Positions 46,104-54,501 of a DNA stretch of 64,000 nucleotides are shown here, in pieces. This DNA comes from Methylobacterium thuringiense (GTDB lineage Bacteria; Pseudomonadota; Alphaproteobacteria; Rhizobiales; Beijerinckiaceae): contig NZ_BPRA01000017.1 of assembly GCF_022179645.1 (NCBI RefSeq), positions 62,001-126,000 of the forward strand, written 5' to 3'. The translations under genes and the position numbers were made by a program. A model generated the notes under the pieces. That model had not been told where the DNA came from. It was given only the letters and a program-made list of their open reading frames with translations, and searched no databases. How positions within the stretch are numbered: the first letter of the stretch is position 1; each line of letters begins with the position of its first letter.

Positions 46104-48161
46104 ATGACCGCGTCCGAGAACCGAGCCGGCATGAGCCACGGGCCAATCCAGTCTCAGGACGATCACGGCATCGCCGACTGGCCCGGCGCCCTCGGCCCGC
46201 GTCCACCCTTGCCCGACACGCTTCCGGACGGACGGCCCTGGCCGCAGATCGTCGTCGTCATCCTGCCGGGGGCGGGAGAATCCGACGACGCTGCGACGCT
46301 CGCCTCGGTGGCGGCCCAAGCCTATCCGCGCCTGCGCCACGTCCTCTGCCGGGACGCATCGCAAGCCGGCAAAGCGCTCGGCATCGCCTGTACCGATTCG
46401 AACACGGATTTCCTGCTCTGGATCGCGGCCGGCGACCTGCTCGCGCCCAGCGCGCTGGCCGCCCTCTGCCTCGAAGCGGTGCTGACGGGCGCGGGCGCCG
46501 TCGCGGGGCTCCGCGTGCTGTTCGACCGCGGCGTCCACGGCCTCGACGTGCTCGGCAACCCGGCGGCACCGCTGTCGGAGGCAGGCGGCCGGTCCGGCTG
46601 CGGCGACATCCTGGTCTCCCGCAAGGCGATGCTGCGCCTCGCGCTTACCGAGACGAACCCTCCGCCTTCCTCGGCCGTACTCTGGCAGAGCCTCGCGGCT
46701 GCCGACATCCGGCTGTCGCGGATCGGGCGGCCGGTCCTGCTCCGGCGCGACCCGGCGGGCGAGACCGCGGTCGCAGGCCTGTCCGTCGTTTCGCTGACCG
46801 ATCTCGGCTACGGCGGCGGTGCCGGCATCGCCCATCGCCGGCTCGCCGAAGCGCTCGATCTGGCAGGCCACCGCATCACCCATGTCCGGCTCGCCGACGA
46901 ATCCCCGCCCGCGGCGGCGGAATGGACCGACGCCTTCCCGCGGACCGAGTCCGCGATCCTGGCGGGACGGCACGACCTCGTGCTCGCGGGCAACCTCCAC
47001 GGCGCGACCCGCGTCGGCGGCGTGATCGAACGCCTCGCGGCGGAAGTGCCGACGGCGCTCGCGCTGCACGACCTCTTCGCGCTGACCGGACGCTGCGCGC
47101 ATCCCAAGGATTGCGCGGTGATCGCCACCGGCTGCAACGCGCGCTGCCCGACGCCGACCGAATATCCGCAGCTCGACCCGGCCCGCATCGCCGCCGCCCA
47201 TGCCGGGAAGCGCCGGCTCCTCACCGGGTCCGCCGCCCCGCTGCTGCTGGCCAATTCGGACTGGACGGAGGCTCGTGCCCGCGCGCTTGCGCCGGACCGA
47301 ACCACGATCGCACCCGTTCAACTGGCCTTCCCGACCGGCGTGTTTCGCCCCCGCGACCGCGCAGCCCTGCGGCGGCAGCTCGGCCTGCCCGAGACCGACA
47401 TCCTCGTACTGTTCGCCGCCGTGATCGCGGATGCGCCCGACAAGGGTTTCGACGACCTCGTCGCCACCATGGCGCGGGTCGCCCGGCCCGGCATCGGCTT
47501 CGTCGCGGTCGGGCGCCTCGACGACCCGAGCGTGTTCGGCCTCGCCAACCTCCACGCGCCCGGCCCGATCGGCGACGAGGAGATCCTCGCGCAATGGTAC
47601 GCCGCCTGCGACGTCTACCTGACGGCGAGCCGGCTCGAGACCCTCGGGCAGACGCCGATCGAAGCGGGCCTGTGCGGGACGCCGACGGTGGCCTACCGGG
47701 CCACCGGCCTCACCTCGGCGGTGATCGACGGCGTCACGGGCCTCCTCGTCGACCCGCGCACGGGCACGCTCGCCGAGGGCCTTGAGGCGTTGATCGCCGA
47801 CGCACCCCGCCGCCGCCGGCTCGGCGCCTTCGCGCGGATCGTGCTGGAGAGCCGGTTCAGTCACGCCGCCGCGGCCATCTCGCTGCACGAGGCCTTCGCC
47901 GGATGGGCCGGCATACCCTCGGTCGCGCCGCGCGCCCGGCTGACGTTCCGGCCGGCCATGCTCGATCGCTTCGCCTTCGCGAAGGACCGCCATGCCGGTG
48001 CGACCGGACTGGTGGCCGCGCCTTCGCGCCCGATCGTCCGCACCCTGCGGCGGGCCAAACAGGCCGTGTTCGGCCGCGGCATGCCGCTCTGGATGCGCCG
48101 CGCCCTCTACGCCGCCACGCTCCTGCGCCGCAGCGCCTCCCGCCGAACGGTTTCGCGATGA
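46104..48161 (+). CDS. large two-part glycosyltransferase
   Basis: The 685-residue protein has two parts. Residues about 45-230 look like a glycosyltransferase family 2 fold (VVVILPGAGESDDAATLASVAAQAYP, then a GDLLAPSALAAL segment), without a clear metal-binding DxD. Residues about 230-600 look like a GT4 enzyme of the WcaC kind: SLTDLGYGGGAGIAHRRL, LHDLFALTGRCAHPKDC, NSDW, and the nucleotide-site ASRLETLGQTPIEAGLCGTPTV. It would transfer sugars at the cytoplasmic membrane for a surface polysaccharide. The next gene overlaps by 4 nt. A start at 46131 is also possible. Confidence 0.75.
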   Translation: MTASENRAGMSHGPIQSQDDHGIADWPGALGPRPPLPDTLPDGRPWPQIVVVILPGAGESDDAATLASVAAQAYPRLRHVLCRDASQAGKALGIACTDSNTDFLLWIAAGDLLAPSALAALCLEAVLTGAGAVAGLRVLFDRGVHGLDVLGNPAAPLSEAGGRSGCGDILVSRKAMLRLALTETNPPPSSAVLWQSLAAADIRLSRIGRPVLLRRDPAGETAVAGLSVVSLTDLGYGGGAGIAHRRLAEALDLAGHRITHVRLADESPPAAAEWTDAFPRTESAILAGRHDLVLAGNLHGATRVGGVIERLAAEVPTALALHDLFALTGRCAHPKDCAVIATGCNARCPTPTEYPQLDPARIAAAHAGKRRLLTGSAAPLLLANSDWTEARARALAPDRTTIAPVQLAFPTGVFRPRDRAALRRQLGLPETDILVLFAAVIADAPDKGFDDLVATMARVARPGIGFVAVGRLDDPSVFGLANLHAPGPIGDEEILAQWYAACDVYLTASRLETLGQTPIEAGLCGTPTVAYRATGLTSAVIDGVTGLLVDPRTGTLAEGLEALIADAPRRRRLGAFARIVLESRFSHAAAAISLHEAFAGWAGIPSVAPRARLTFRPAMLDRFAFAKDRHAGATGLVAAPSRPIVRTLRRAKQAVFGRGMPLWMRRALYAATLLRRSASRRTVSR

Positions 48162-49252
48162 CGGAGCGTCCCGCCCTGCGCCGCCGCGTCTACATCGATC
48201 AGACCAACATGCGCGGGCATGTCACCGGCATCGAGCGGGTCGCTCTCGACCTGTTCGCACCCGAACGGCTGGCGCCGCACGAGGTCCGGGCCCTGCGCAG
48301 CCCGAGCCTCCTGCGGATGATGCTCGACCAGCACATCGCCGTGCCGGCGCGCGGGCTCGCCGACCGCTCGGCCCTGTTCGTGTTTCCTGGCTTCCCGCCG
48401 GGGCCGCTGGCGTTGGCGCTCGGACGCCGCTGCGTCACCTACATTCACGACACCTTCCTGCTGACCCGGCCGCAGGACCTGAACTGGCGCGCCCGCGCCT
48501 ACATGGCGCCGAGCTTCGCCCTCGCCATGCGCCTCGGCCGGACCTTCCTGGTGAATTCGCAGACCACCGGGGAGGATCTGCGCAGGCTCTGCCGCCGCGA
48601 TGCCCTGGTGGCGTTGCTGCGGCCGGCGGTGCGCGACGTCTTCGGCCTCGCCGGCCTCGCCGGGCCGGCCGCCTACGTGGCGGGCGAACCCCTGCGCCTG
48701 CTGGCGATCGGCACGATCGAGCCGCGCAAGGATTATGGGGCCGCCGTCGCGCTGACCGCGGCGCTCGTCGCCGCCGGCATTCCGGCCGAACTGCACATCG
48801 TCGGCCGCGTCGGCTGGGGCCGGCAGACCTTCCTCGATGCGCCGCCCGCCTTCCTGACGCTGCACGGCTATCTCGACGATTCCGGGTTGCGCAGCCTCGC
48901 CGGCCGCTGCCACCTCCTGCTCTCGACCGCCAAGGCCGAAGGGCTGGGGCTGCCGCTGCTCGAAATCCAGCATGGCGGCCTGCCCGTGGTAGCGCCGACG
49001 GGTCCGGTCTTCGCCGAGGTGCTCGGCCGCTCCGGCCTGTTCATCCGCCCGGAGGACCCCGAGGGGTCGGCGCGTGCGCTCATCGGATTCGCCCGCGACG
49101 GGAGCCTCGCGTCTGCGGCCGCCGCCTCGCGCGGGAACGTCGCCCGCTGGAACGCGCTCGCGGCGGCGGATGCCATCCGCTTCCACAGGTTCCTCGGAGA
49201 GGGCGCGTCGGCCTATGGCGGCGACCCGGCAGCAATCGTTCCGCCGGCCTGA
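48158..49252 (+). CDS. GT4-family glycosyltransferase
   Basis: The 364-residue protein shows HVTGIERVALDLF near the N-terminus (typical of mannosyltransferase-like GT4 proteins), TYIHDTFLL, FLVNSQTTGEDL, the C-terminal LLAIGTIEPRKDYG and the nucleotide-sugar motif STAKAEGLGLPLLEIQHGGLPVV. It probably transfers a hexose onto a lipid-linked glycan on the cytoplasmic side. The start ATG overlaps the preceding stop (ATGA), giving a coupled pair. Sugar specificity is not deducible. Confidence 0.85.
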   Translation: MTERPALRRRVYIDQTNMRGHVTGIERVALDLFAPERLAPHEVRALRSPSLLRMMLDQHIAVPARGLADRSALFVFPGFPPGPLALALGRRCVTYIHDTFLLTRPQDLNWRARAYMAPSFALAMRLGRTFLVNSQTTGEDLRRLCRRDALVALLRPAVRDVFGLAGLAGPAAYVAGEPLRLLAIGTIEPRKDYGAAVALTAALVAAGIPAELHIVGRVGWGRQTFLDAPPAFLTLHGYLDDSGLRSLAGRCHLLLSTAKAEGLGLPLLEIQHGGLPVVAPTGPVFAEVLGRSGLFIRPEDPEGSARALIGFARDGSLASAAAASRGNVARWNALAAADAIRFHRFLGEGASAYGGDPAAIVPPA

Positions 49253-49655
49253 ACCGCCCGTAGCGACGCCTGGACGCAGATCCGGAACGCGCCGGACTGT
49301 CGAAATCTTACCGGCGCATGACCGGCGCGATCGCTGAAAAACCGGCATAAACGATATCCGCCGGCAGTCTCCGTCCGGCCTGTAAAGCTCGGCCGGACCA
49401 AGACGTGAATCTTCGTCGAGGGGGATTATTAACGTTACTCGCGATTGAGGCTTTCGCAGCTCGCCACGTCAACCTGCGAGCCATATTCACGGGGATATGT
49501 TGCAGCTCAGTGAGAAGATCGTCTTGGCACCCGCATTGCGGATGGTTTCCCATTCGTTGAGCGGATGTTCCGTCACGGGACATCCCGCTACGAGACGAAA
49601 CAAGCGCCGACACGCCGACCGTCCCTGACCGAGGCGGTGCGGGTCGAACCGAGGC
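49253..49655. other. intergenic stretch before the Wzz-like gene
   Basis: About 400 bp without a supported gene. It is locally AT-richer (ATTATTAACGTT near 49427) and contains ATATTCACGGGGATAT (49481-49496), a small dyad. It probably holds the promoter of the Wzz-like gene, but I cannot place the boxes. Confidence 0.4.
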
Positions 49656-51146
49656 ATGAGTGAGATGTTCGATTTCGCCAGTCCATTGCGCGGCGAACCG
49701 GTGCGGATGGTGATGCCCGAGGCGACCTCGCCCGGCTTGAGCCTGTCCGCGCTCGGGCGGCGGCTGTGGCGCGGCACGGGCTTCATCGTCCTGTCCGGCC
49801 TGTTCATGGTCGCGGTGGCCATCGCCGTGCTCGGGATGCTCACGCCGTCCTACATGTCGGGCATCCAGGTCCTGATCGATCCCGCCGACCTGCGCGGCGT
49901 CGACAACGACGTCACGGTCCGCTCGCCCCAGTCGGATGCGGGCGTCTCGATGGCCGAGAGCCAGACCAAGGTGATTCAGTCGGACAACGTCCTGCGCCGG
50001 GTCGTCGAGAAACTGTCGCTCGACCGCGACGACGAATTCACGAAGCCGGATTCGACGAATCCCTTCGTGTCCTTCCTGAAGACGGCGCTCGGGATGACGC
50101 CGCCGGCGGGGAGCCGCGATCCGGTCAACATGGCGCTCGACACGCTGCGCACGAAGATCGTCGTGCGCCGCCCGGAGCGGACCTTCGTCATCGACGTCCA
50201 GGTTCAGTCGCGGGATCCGCAGAAGGCCGCCGCGATCGCCAACGCCATCGGCGAGGCCTACTTCACCGAGGAGGCCACCGCCCGGACCGAAGCCGCCAAG
50301 CGCATCTCCGAGTCCCTCTCCGCGCGGTTGAACGCGCTCCGCCAGGCCGTCGAGGAATCCGAGAGCAAGGTGGTGCGCTACCGCGAGACCAACAAGCTCG
50401 CGACGTCGAGCGGCAGACCGTTCAGCGACCAGCAGCTCGGCGACCTCAACCAGCAGCTCGTCACCGCCTCGATCCGCACCGCGGAGGCCCGCTCCCGGCT
50501 CGACCAGGCCCAGAAGATGACGGCGGGCGAGGCCGGGACGGCCCTGCCGGAGATGCTCCAGTCCCTCGAGATGCAGGCGCTCCGCCAGCAATACGCGACG
50601 CTCTCCCGCAACACCGCGGAACTGGCGACCCGCCTCGGCTCGCGCCATCCCGCGATGGCCGAGCAGGAGGCTCAGCAGCGCGACCTCCAGCGCCTGATCC
50701 AGGTCGAGAAGACCCGCATCATCGAGGCGACGCGTAAGGATTACGACCGTGCGGCGGCGAGCGAAGCGGCCATCAAGAAGAGCATCGCCCAGGTGAAGAC
50801 CGATCTCTCCACGAACGACCGGGCCAATGTCGGCCTGCGCGAGCTGGAGCGGGCCCTGGAATCGCGCCGCAGCGTCTACGAGGCGTTCCTGCGCCGCGCC
50901 CGCGAGGCCGGCGAGCAGGAGCAGCTGAACAACACCAACGTCCGCGTCATCTCCAGCGCGACTCCGGCCCGGATGCGCTCGTGGCCGCCCTCGCCGCGCG
51001 TGGCGCTGCCGGCCGCCCTCGTCCTCGGCCTGCTGCTCGGAGCCGGCATCGCCCTGATGCTCGGCGCCGACCGCGACCGCAAGCGCGCCAGGACGGTCCG
51101 GCGCCCGGCCCCCGACCCGCGCAGCCTGCGGGCCGCCGATGCATGA
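49656..51146 (+). CDS. Wzz/GumC-type polysaccharide chain-length or export protein
   Basis: The 496-residue protein has an N-terminal helix (FIVLSGLFMVAVAIAVLGML, about 44-63), a large periplasmic region beginning SGIQVLIDPADLRGVDN, long coiled-coil stretches (about 200-420) and a second helix (ALPAALVLGLLLGAGIALML). This is the PCP architecture of Wzz, GumC and ExoP N-termini. The C-terminal tyrosine kinase domain of ExoP/Wzc types is absent. It controls chain length or export of the polysaccharide made by neighbouring enzymes. Divergent stops with the deacetylase gene leave a 67-bp gap. Confidence 0.88.
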   Translation: MSEMFDFASPLRGEPVRMVMPEATSPGLSLSALGRRLWRGTGFIVLSGLFMVAVAIAVLGMLTPSYMSGIQVLIDPADLRGVDNDVTVRSPQSDAGVSMAESQTKVIQSDNVLRRVVEKLSLDRDDEFTKPDSTNPFVSFLKTALGMTPPAGSRDPVNMALDTLRTKIVVRRPERTFVIDVQVQSRDPQKAAAIANAIGEAYFTEEATARTEAAKRISESLSARLNALRQAVEESESKVVRYRETNKLATSSGRPFSDQQLGDLNQQLVTASIRTAEARSRLDQAQKMTAGEAGTALPEMLQSLEMQALRQQYATLSRNTAELATRLGSRHPAMAEQEAQQRDLQRLIQVEKTRIIEATRKDYDRAAASEAAIKKSIAQVKTDLSTNDRANVGLRELERALESRRSVYEAFLRRAREAGEQEQLNNTNVRVISSATPARMRSWPPSPRVALPAALVLGLLLGAGIALMLGADRDRKRARTVRRPAPDPRSLRAADA

Positions 51147-51213
51147 GCCACCCCCGTCCTCCCTGCGGCCCCCGGCCGCGAGCGATCTGCGCCGGACGAC
51201 ATCGCCGTCCCGG

Positions 51214-51987
51214 TCAATCCGCAGCGACGAGGCCGTGATGACGCGCGGCCTCGGCCACCGTGAGCAGCGGGACACCATGCTCGGCGAGCACCGTGAGGGT
51301 TTCTTCGAGGAAACCCGGGGTCACGCCCATCGGCGTCGGCTCGGCGGCGACGTCGTGGGTGTAGAGGATCAGCCAGCCGCGCCGTGCCATCGTCCTGCGC
51401 ACGATCTGGACGAGGCGGCGGCGGTCGAGAACCGAATCGAACAATCCGTAGGCGCCGAGCATCGCCGGGTCGACGCGCCCGAGATTCGGATGCTCGTAGA
51501 TCGTGCGGCAGGTCTCGAACCGCTCGGCGAGCAGGCGTTTCTGCGCCAAGCCGACATCGCCGAACGGATAGCAGAAGTTACGCGGCGCCCGGCCGCAGAT
51601 TTCGGCGATCATGGCACTGCTGACGTCGCATTCGCGCAAGAGGTCCTGGCCGCGCAGGGATTGCACGTTGACGTGGCGCGCGGTGTGGCAGCCGATCTCG
51701 TGTCCGGCGCGAGACAACTCGCGGATCCGATCGCGCCCGGCAAGACGCCAGTGGCGATCCTGGCGACCGCAGAGCGCCGCCGCGACGTAGTAGGTCGCGC
51801 GCACGTCGTGCCGGTCGAGGATCGCGGCGCCGGCTGTGGCCGCGCTCTCCGGCACGTCGTCGAAGGTGATGCTGGCGACGGCCTTGCGCCCGGTCAGCGG
51901 CACGCGTCCTCCCGGCACCGTGCGCGCGAGGAGGCGCCACAGCTGCCGGTCTCGCGCATGCGACCAGCCCTGCTCGACTTCGTTCAT
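51214..51987 (-). CDS. polysaccharide deacetylase family protein
   Basis: The 257-residue protein has a NodB-type fold. Motif 1 is VASITFDDVPESA (Asp-Asp pair present, but Val replaces the usual Gly). Motif 2 is GHEIGCHTARHVNV with HxxxH metal ligands. RAPRNFCYPFG follows, then a late LILYTHDV histidine motif. These enzymes remove N- or O-acetyl groups from polysaccharides, or cleave related bonds. No signal peptide is visible, which favours a cytoplasmic substrate or intermediate. A start at 52017 would add 10 residues. It is oriented opposite to its neighbours. Confidence 0.8.
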   Translation of the reverse strand: MNEVEQGWSHARDRQLWRLLARTVPGGRVPLTGRKAVASITFDDVPESAATAGAAILDRHDVRATYYVAAALCGRQDRHWRLAGRDRIRELSRAGHEIGCHTARHVNVQSLRGQDLLRECDVSSAMIAEICGRAPRNFCYPFGDVGLAQKRLLAERFETCRTIYEHPNLGRVDPAMLGAYGLFDSVLDRRRLVQIVRRTMARRGWLILYTHDVAAEPTPMGVTPGFLEETLTVLAEHGVPLLTVAEAARHHGLVAAD

Positions 51988-52115
51988 CGGCGTGCCGCTC
52001 CAGCCCCGTCGACGCACGCTCGTATCAAAATGCCGTCGAAGTCCGACCTGTTACGTCGTCTGGTTCCAGCGACGAGACGGCCGGGCTCCAGAGGCCTCTC
52101 GTTGGAATCGTCGGC

Positions 52116-52931
52116 ATGAGTGTTCGCCTGTTCGGAACGACATTCACCACGGCTAGTGCCGAAGAGGTGATCGCGACGGCTGCGGCTCTGCCGCACTCGC
52201 GTCCTCGCCTCGTCGTCACGGCCAACGTGGACCACATCGTCATTCTGTCCGAAAACGCAGCGTTTCGGAAGGCTTACGACGGTGCCGCGGTGCGGACCCT
52301 CGACGGAATGCCGCTGGTCTGGCTGGCGCGGCTCGGCGGCGAGCGCAACGTGCGGCGCATCACCGGCCACGAGTTGATCGCCGCCGCGCTCGCGATGCCC
52401 CAGCCGGCGAGCCGGCGCGTCTTCCTGATGTCGTCCAGGGACGTCGTCGGCGCGCGCGTCGCGGCCTCCTTCGTCGAGGCCGGACTGCCCGCCGAGGCGG
52501 TGCGGGTCGCGACGCCGCCCTTCGGGTTCGAAACCGACGAGGCCTGTTCGAGCCGTCTCGCCGCCGAGATCCGGGCCCACGGTACGACGCTGCTCATCAT
52601 GGGCGTCGGCGCGCCGAAATCGGAGATCTGGGTCGACCGCTACGGGGCGGATCTCGGAAACCCGGTGACGCTGGCCATCGGAGAGGCGCTGAACGTTGCC
52701 GCCGGGCTGGTTCCGCGGGCACCCGTCCTGATGCAGCGCCTCGGCCTCGAATGGTTCTTCCGGTTCCTGCACGCGCCGCGCCGGCTGTTTCCGCGCTACT
52801 TCCTGCGTTCGTGGCGCTTCCTGAAGATCGCGGCCGCGTCGCGCGGTCGTCAGACGCTGGATTCGGCCCTGGGCCGGCACAGCCGGGATGCGGCATGGCT
52901 GCTTCATCCGGGGACCAAGCCCGAGTCCTGA
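52116..52931 (+). CDS. WecG/TagA/CpsF-family glycosyltransferase
   Basis: The 271-residue protein belongs to the GT26 family, which transfers N-acetylmannosaminuronate or related sugars onto lipid-linked intermediates. Signature segments are VVTANVDHIVILSENAAFR, VRTLDGMPLVWLARLGG, RRITGHELI, LLIMGVGAPKSEIWVDRYG and IGEALNVAAGLVPRAP. The C-terminus (GLEWFFRFLHAPRRLFPRY) fits a membrane-associated helix. The start ATG at 52116 is the only good one. It is probably the fifth enzyme of the locus, adding an early sugar. Confidence 0.9.
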   Translation: MSVRLFGTTFTTASAEEVIATAAALPHSRPRLVVTANVDHIVILSENAAFRKAYDGAAVRTLDGMPLVWLARLGGERNVRRITGHELIAAALAMPQPASRRVFLMSSRDVVGARVAASFVEAGLPAEAVRVATPPFGFETDEACSSRLAAEIRAHGTTLLIMGVGAPKSEIWVDRYGADLGNPVTLAIGEALNVAAGLVPRAPVLMQRLGLEWFFRFLHAPRRLFPRYFLRSWRFLKIAAASRGRQTLDSALGRHSRDAAWLLHPGTKPES

Positions 52932-52973
52932 AGCCGCCTCCACGTGTTCGAATGAACGATCGCGCCGGCTCCG

Positions 52974-53546
52974 TCAGGCCTCGGTGAACAGGCCGGGATG
53001 CCTGAGCCTGAGGGCGAAGGTGAGCGCGAGGGTCTTCAGGTCGGTGAGTTCGCCGCTGTCGCTCATCGCCGCGAGGGTGGAGAGCGGCATCTCGACCACC
53101 GTGATGTCCTCGCCCTCGTCCGGCAGGCCGCCGCCGGCACCGGTGCGGTCGCTCGCGCGATAGGCGCCGAGGAAGAGCTGCATCCGCTCCGTCGAAATGC
53201 CCGGCATGCTCCAGACGGACGAGACCGGATCGAGACGGGACAGCCGGACGCCGGCTTCCTCGTAGGCCTCGCGGCGCACCCCGTCCTCGGCATCGGATTC
53301 GTCGAGCAGGCCGGCGGGCGCTTCGAGCAGTTCGGTCACGCCCTCGGCGAAGAAGACCGGCGCGCGAAACTGCTGGATCAGCAGGGCGACCCTGCGCTCG
53401 GGATCGTAGGGCAGCACGCAGACGGCCCGGCCGTGATCCTCGATTTCGCGGGTGTGGCGCTTGCCGTCGGGCATGGTCAGGTCGGCGACGAGGATGGTGC
53501 TCCAGCCCTCATGGACCGTACGGGTGCCTCGAATCGCGGGGGCCAT
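52974..53546 (-). CDS. Nudix hydrolase, NudK-like
   Basis: The 190-residue protein has a Nudix box in the slightly shifted form seen in NudK (GDP-mannose pyrophosphatase): EAPAGLLDESDAEDGVRREA and YEEAGV. LLIQQFRAPVFF and SMPGISTERMQLFLGAY resemble the same family. It may hydrolyse ADP-ribose or GDP-mannose. If it acts on GDP-mannose, the neighbouring polysaccharide locus would be relevant, but this is inference. It is convergent with the GT26 gene. Confidence 0.85.
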   Translation of the reverse strand: MAPAIRGTRTVHEGWSTILVADLTMPDGKRHTREIEDHGRAVCVLPYDPERRVALLIQQFRAPVFFAEGVTELLEAPAGLLDESDAEDGVRREAYEEAGVRLSRLDPVSSVWSMPGISTERMQLFLGAYRASDRTGAGGGLPDEGEDITVVEMPLSTLAAMSDSGELTDLKTLALTFALRLRHPGLFTEA

Positions 53547-53654
53547 GGCGTCTCCGGTAGTGGCGGTGTCGCCGGAGCCCTAGGGGGCGAACCGTGCGCC
53601 AATGAGGCAAGCGAGCCAGGTAGGTCGCAGAACCTCGCGGAGTGTGGCTTTTCG

Positions 53655-53903
53655 TCAGGCCGCGCCGCGGCGGATCACGAAGCGCATCACGGCCCCCTCG
53701 CTGGCCTCCTCTTCCACGAGAGCGCCCTCTTCGCGGGCCGCGTTGGGAATGTCGATCGCCGCGAGCGGATCCGTCGCAGTCACGGCGAGCCGGCCGCCGG
53801 GCACGAGCATCCGCAGGGCCTTGCGGGTGCGCAGGGCCGGCAGAGGACATTTCAGGCCGGTCAGGTCGAGGGGGACCGGCACGGCCTCGGTGACGTCGGA
53901 CAT
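53655..53903 (-). CDS. TusA/SirA-like sulfurtransferase
   Basis: The 82-residue protein has the TusA signature LDLTGLKCPLPALRTRKAL with the redox Cys in CPLP, then GGRLAVTATDPLAAIDIPNA. TusA relays sulfur from cysteine desulfurase to tRNA thiolation, and related proteins serve molybdenum-cofactor or other sulfur pathways. The ATG at 53903 is preferred over 53918. It is upstream of the Nudix gene on the same strand (108-bp gap). Confidence 0.85.
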   Translation of the reverse strand: MSDVTEAVPVPLDLTGLKCPLPALRTRKALRMLVPGGRLAVTATDPLAAIDIPNAAREEGALVEEEASEGAVMRFVIRRGAA

Positions 53904-53978
53904 GGCCGGCCATAGCACGAAAGAACCCGTCGGCGGCCGGAGCCGTCGGCGAGCGAACGACGAGCCGGCCGCGCGCCG

Positions 53979-54350
53979 CTACCAGCCGTAGGGGTAGCCG
54001 TAGCCGCCGTATCCGTAGGCCGGATAGCCGTAGACCGGCCGGGCATAGGCGTCATCGTAGTAGCCGTAGCGGGGGGCCGCGCTCGCCGCGATGGCCGTCC
54101 CGATCAGTCCGAACGCCGCCCCGGCGAAGAGCGCGCCGCCGATGTTGCGGCGGCGATAGCCGTAACCGTAGCCATAGCGGGGGCCGTAATAGCCCCGCCG
54201 CCAGCCGACATGGTCGATGACGCCGCCGGCGCCGACGACCTGTGTGGATGTCGCCGCCGGGAAGGGAGCCGCCTGTACACTCGGAAGGGTGGTTACCGTC
54301 AGGCCGGCGGCGGTGAGGCCGGCGAGGGCGACTGAACTGATGCGCGACAT
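53979..54350 (-). CDS. secreted Gly/Tyr-rich protein
   Basis: The 123-residue product has a signal peptide (MSRISSVALAGLTAAGLTVT, cleavage near VQA-AP), a short GWRRGYYGPRYGYGYGYRRR segment, one hydrophobic glycine-zipper-like helix (ALFAGAAFGLIGTAIAASAA) and a Tyr/Gly-rich tail ending YGYPYGW. Such small surface or envelope proteins are common in Methylobacterium. No function is known. It is downstream of gshA's reading direction but separated by 150 bp. Confidence 0.6.
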   Translation of the reverse strand: MSRISSVALAGLTAAGLTVTTLPSVQAAPFPAATSTQVVGAGGVIDHVGWRRGYYGPRYGYGYGYRRRNIGGALFAGAAFGLIGTAIAASAAPRYGYYDDAYARPVYGYPAYGYGGYGYPYGW

Positions 54351-54501
54351 GGTGTCATGTCTCCGTCGGTTGATCAGACCAACGAAATAATCCGGCTGCC
54401 GCGATCCGCGTTCCCGCCCTGCGGAGATCTCAGTCATCTTCGCGTGTCGCCACGTACATGACGGCTCCGCCGGCCGCGGAAAGCCGGGATCGCGAAAGCC
54501 G

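Noticed and set aside
45773-46132. A 119-residue minus-strand open frame before the exopolysaccharide locus
   Set aside because: No ribosome-binding site, no recognisable fold, and it overlaps the likely promoter of the glycosyltransferase gene.
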